A stretch of 5,743 nucleotides of DNA from DATHSN01 sp035464115 (GTDB taxonomy: Bacteria; Actinomycetota; Acidimicrobiia; Acidimicrobiales; SKKL01), in the NCBI GenBank assembly GCA_035464115.1, contig DATHSN010000220.1, positions 1-5,743 on the forward strand. Reading direction: 5' to 3'. Made by a program: the position numbers and the translations under genes. This document shows, piece after piece, positions 5,685-5,743 of the stretch (the first letter of the stretch is position 1; each line of letters starts with the position of its first letter). Below the pieces are notes generated by a model. That model did not search any database, was not told the origin of the DNA, and was given only the letters and a program-made list of their open reading frames with translations.

Positions 5685-5743
5685 GTGGACCTGGATCGCA
5701 CGGCGGTCGGCGAGCTGGTGCTCGAGCACCGTGACGAGATCCT
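5685..5743 (+). CDS. Second MntA-like nucleotidyltransferase copy (5' end only)
   Basis: Only 59 bases are in the window, from GTG 5685. They encode VDLDRTAVGELVLEHRDEI followed by an incomplete codon, identical to the N-terminus of the minus-strand copy except Ala for Pro at residue 7. The catalytic GS and DxD motifs would lie beyond the edge, so it cannot be said whether this copy is intact or whether a HepT toxin gene follows it. The spacing of start codon and -10 box is the same as in the minus-strand copy. Confidence 0.75.
   Translation, partial: MDLDRTAVGELVLEHRDEI

Larger units (their letters stand above)
5487..5743. repeat. Large inverted repeat joining two divergent nucleotidyltransferase genes
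   Basis: The left arm (5487-5606) is mirrored by the right arm (5626-5743) around a 19-base centre. Pairing runs 5487 with 5743 at the outer end and shifts by two bases near the core because of one indel. The outer 59 bases (gene starts) match at 58 of 59. The adjacent 36 bases with the promoters match at 26 of 36. The innermost 21 bases match at 21 of 21. The right arm reaches the window edge, so the repeat probably continues further; by symmetry a complete second gene would end near 5987. Confidence 0.92.

Noticed and set aside
5546..5701. N-terminal extension of the minus-strand nucleotidyltransferase to an ATG at 5701
   Set aside because: The extension reads through the -10 box, the dyads and part of the opposite gene copy, has low-complexity Arg/Pro/His content, and the family protein is complete from GTG 5545.
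4625..5734. Plus-strand open frame of 369 codons
   Set aside because: Out of frame with the coiled-coil gene, strongly Arg-rich, and passes straight through a terminator hairpin and the inverted repeat.
1..5743. CRISPR arrays, tRNA or rRNA genes, insertion sequences
   Set aside because: I saw no regularly spaced direct repeats, tRNA-like or rRNA-like segments, or transposase motifs. The inverted repeat at the right edge encloses gene starts rather than flanking a transposase.

Overview
The window comes from a high-GC, flagellated bacterium, most likely an actinobacterium. Acidimicrobiia-like lineages are a reasonable guess but are not proven by this sequence. The pointers are very GC-rich third codon positions, GTG starts, TANNNT -10 boxes placed right at GTG starts without a Shine-Dalgarno (leaderless style), and a small coiled-coil protein with an LPPVGWADVATK segment that I associate with actinobacterial hypothetical proteins.

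Positions 1-4427 (minus strand) hold the start of a flagellar basal-body operon in the order flgB-flgC-fliE-fliF-fliG-fliH; fliH runs off the left edge. FlgB, FlgC and FliE build the proximal rod, FliF the MS ring, FliG the rotor and switch ring that binds FliF, and FliH the ATPase regulator of flagellar export. The junctions are tight: flgB/flgC, flgC/fliE and fliE/fliF each share a TGATG stop/start, fliG has a strong Shine-Dalgarno spanning the fliF stop, and fliH overlaps the end of fliG. This indicates one co-transcribed, translationally coupled unit.

Positions 4428-4703 are a divergent intergenic region. To its right lies a plus-strand gene (4704-5201) for a 165-residue protein built of 11- and 7-residue coiled-coil units, ending in a membrane anchor. 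A GC-rich hairpin at 5207-5237 separates it from a convergent minus-strand gene.

That gene (5243-5545) encodes a 100-residue minimal nucleotidyltransferase of the MntA type (HEPN-MNT, type VII toxin-antitoxin), with no HepT-like toxin gene after it. The right edge holds the start of a second, almost identical nucleotidyltransferase gene on the opposite strand (5685 onward). The two are arranged head to head in a large inverted repeat centred near 5615. The first 59 bases of the two genes differ at one position, the promoters have diverged clearly, and each arm carries an identical 21-bp dyad (CCGCAC-N9-GTGCGG). This mirror-image antitoxin pair is the most unusual part of the window.
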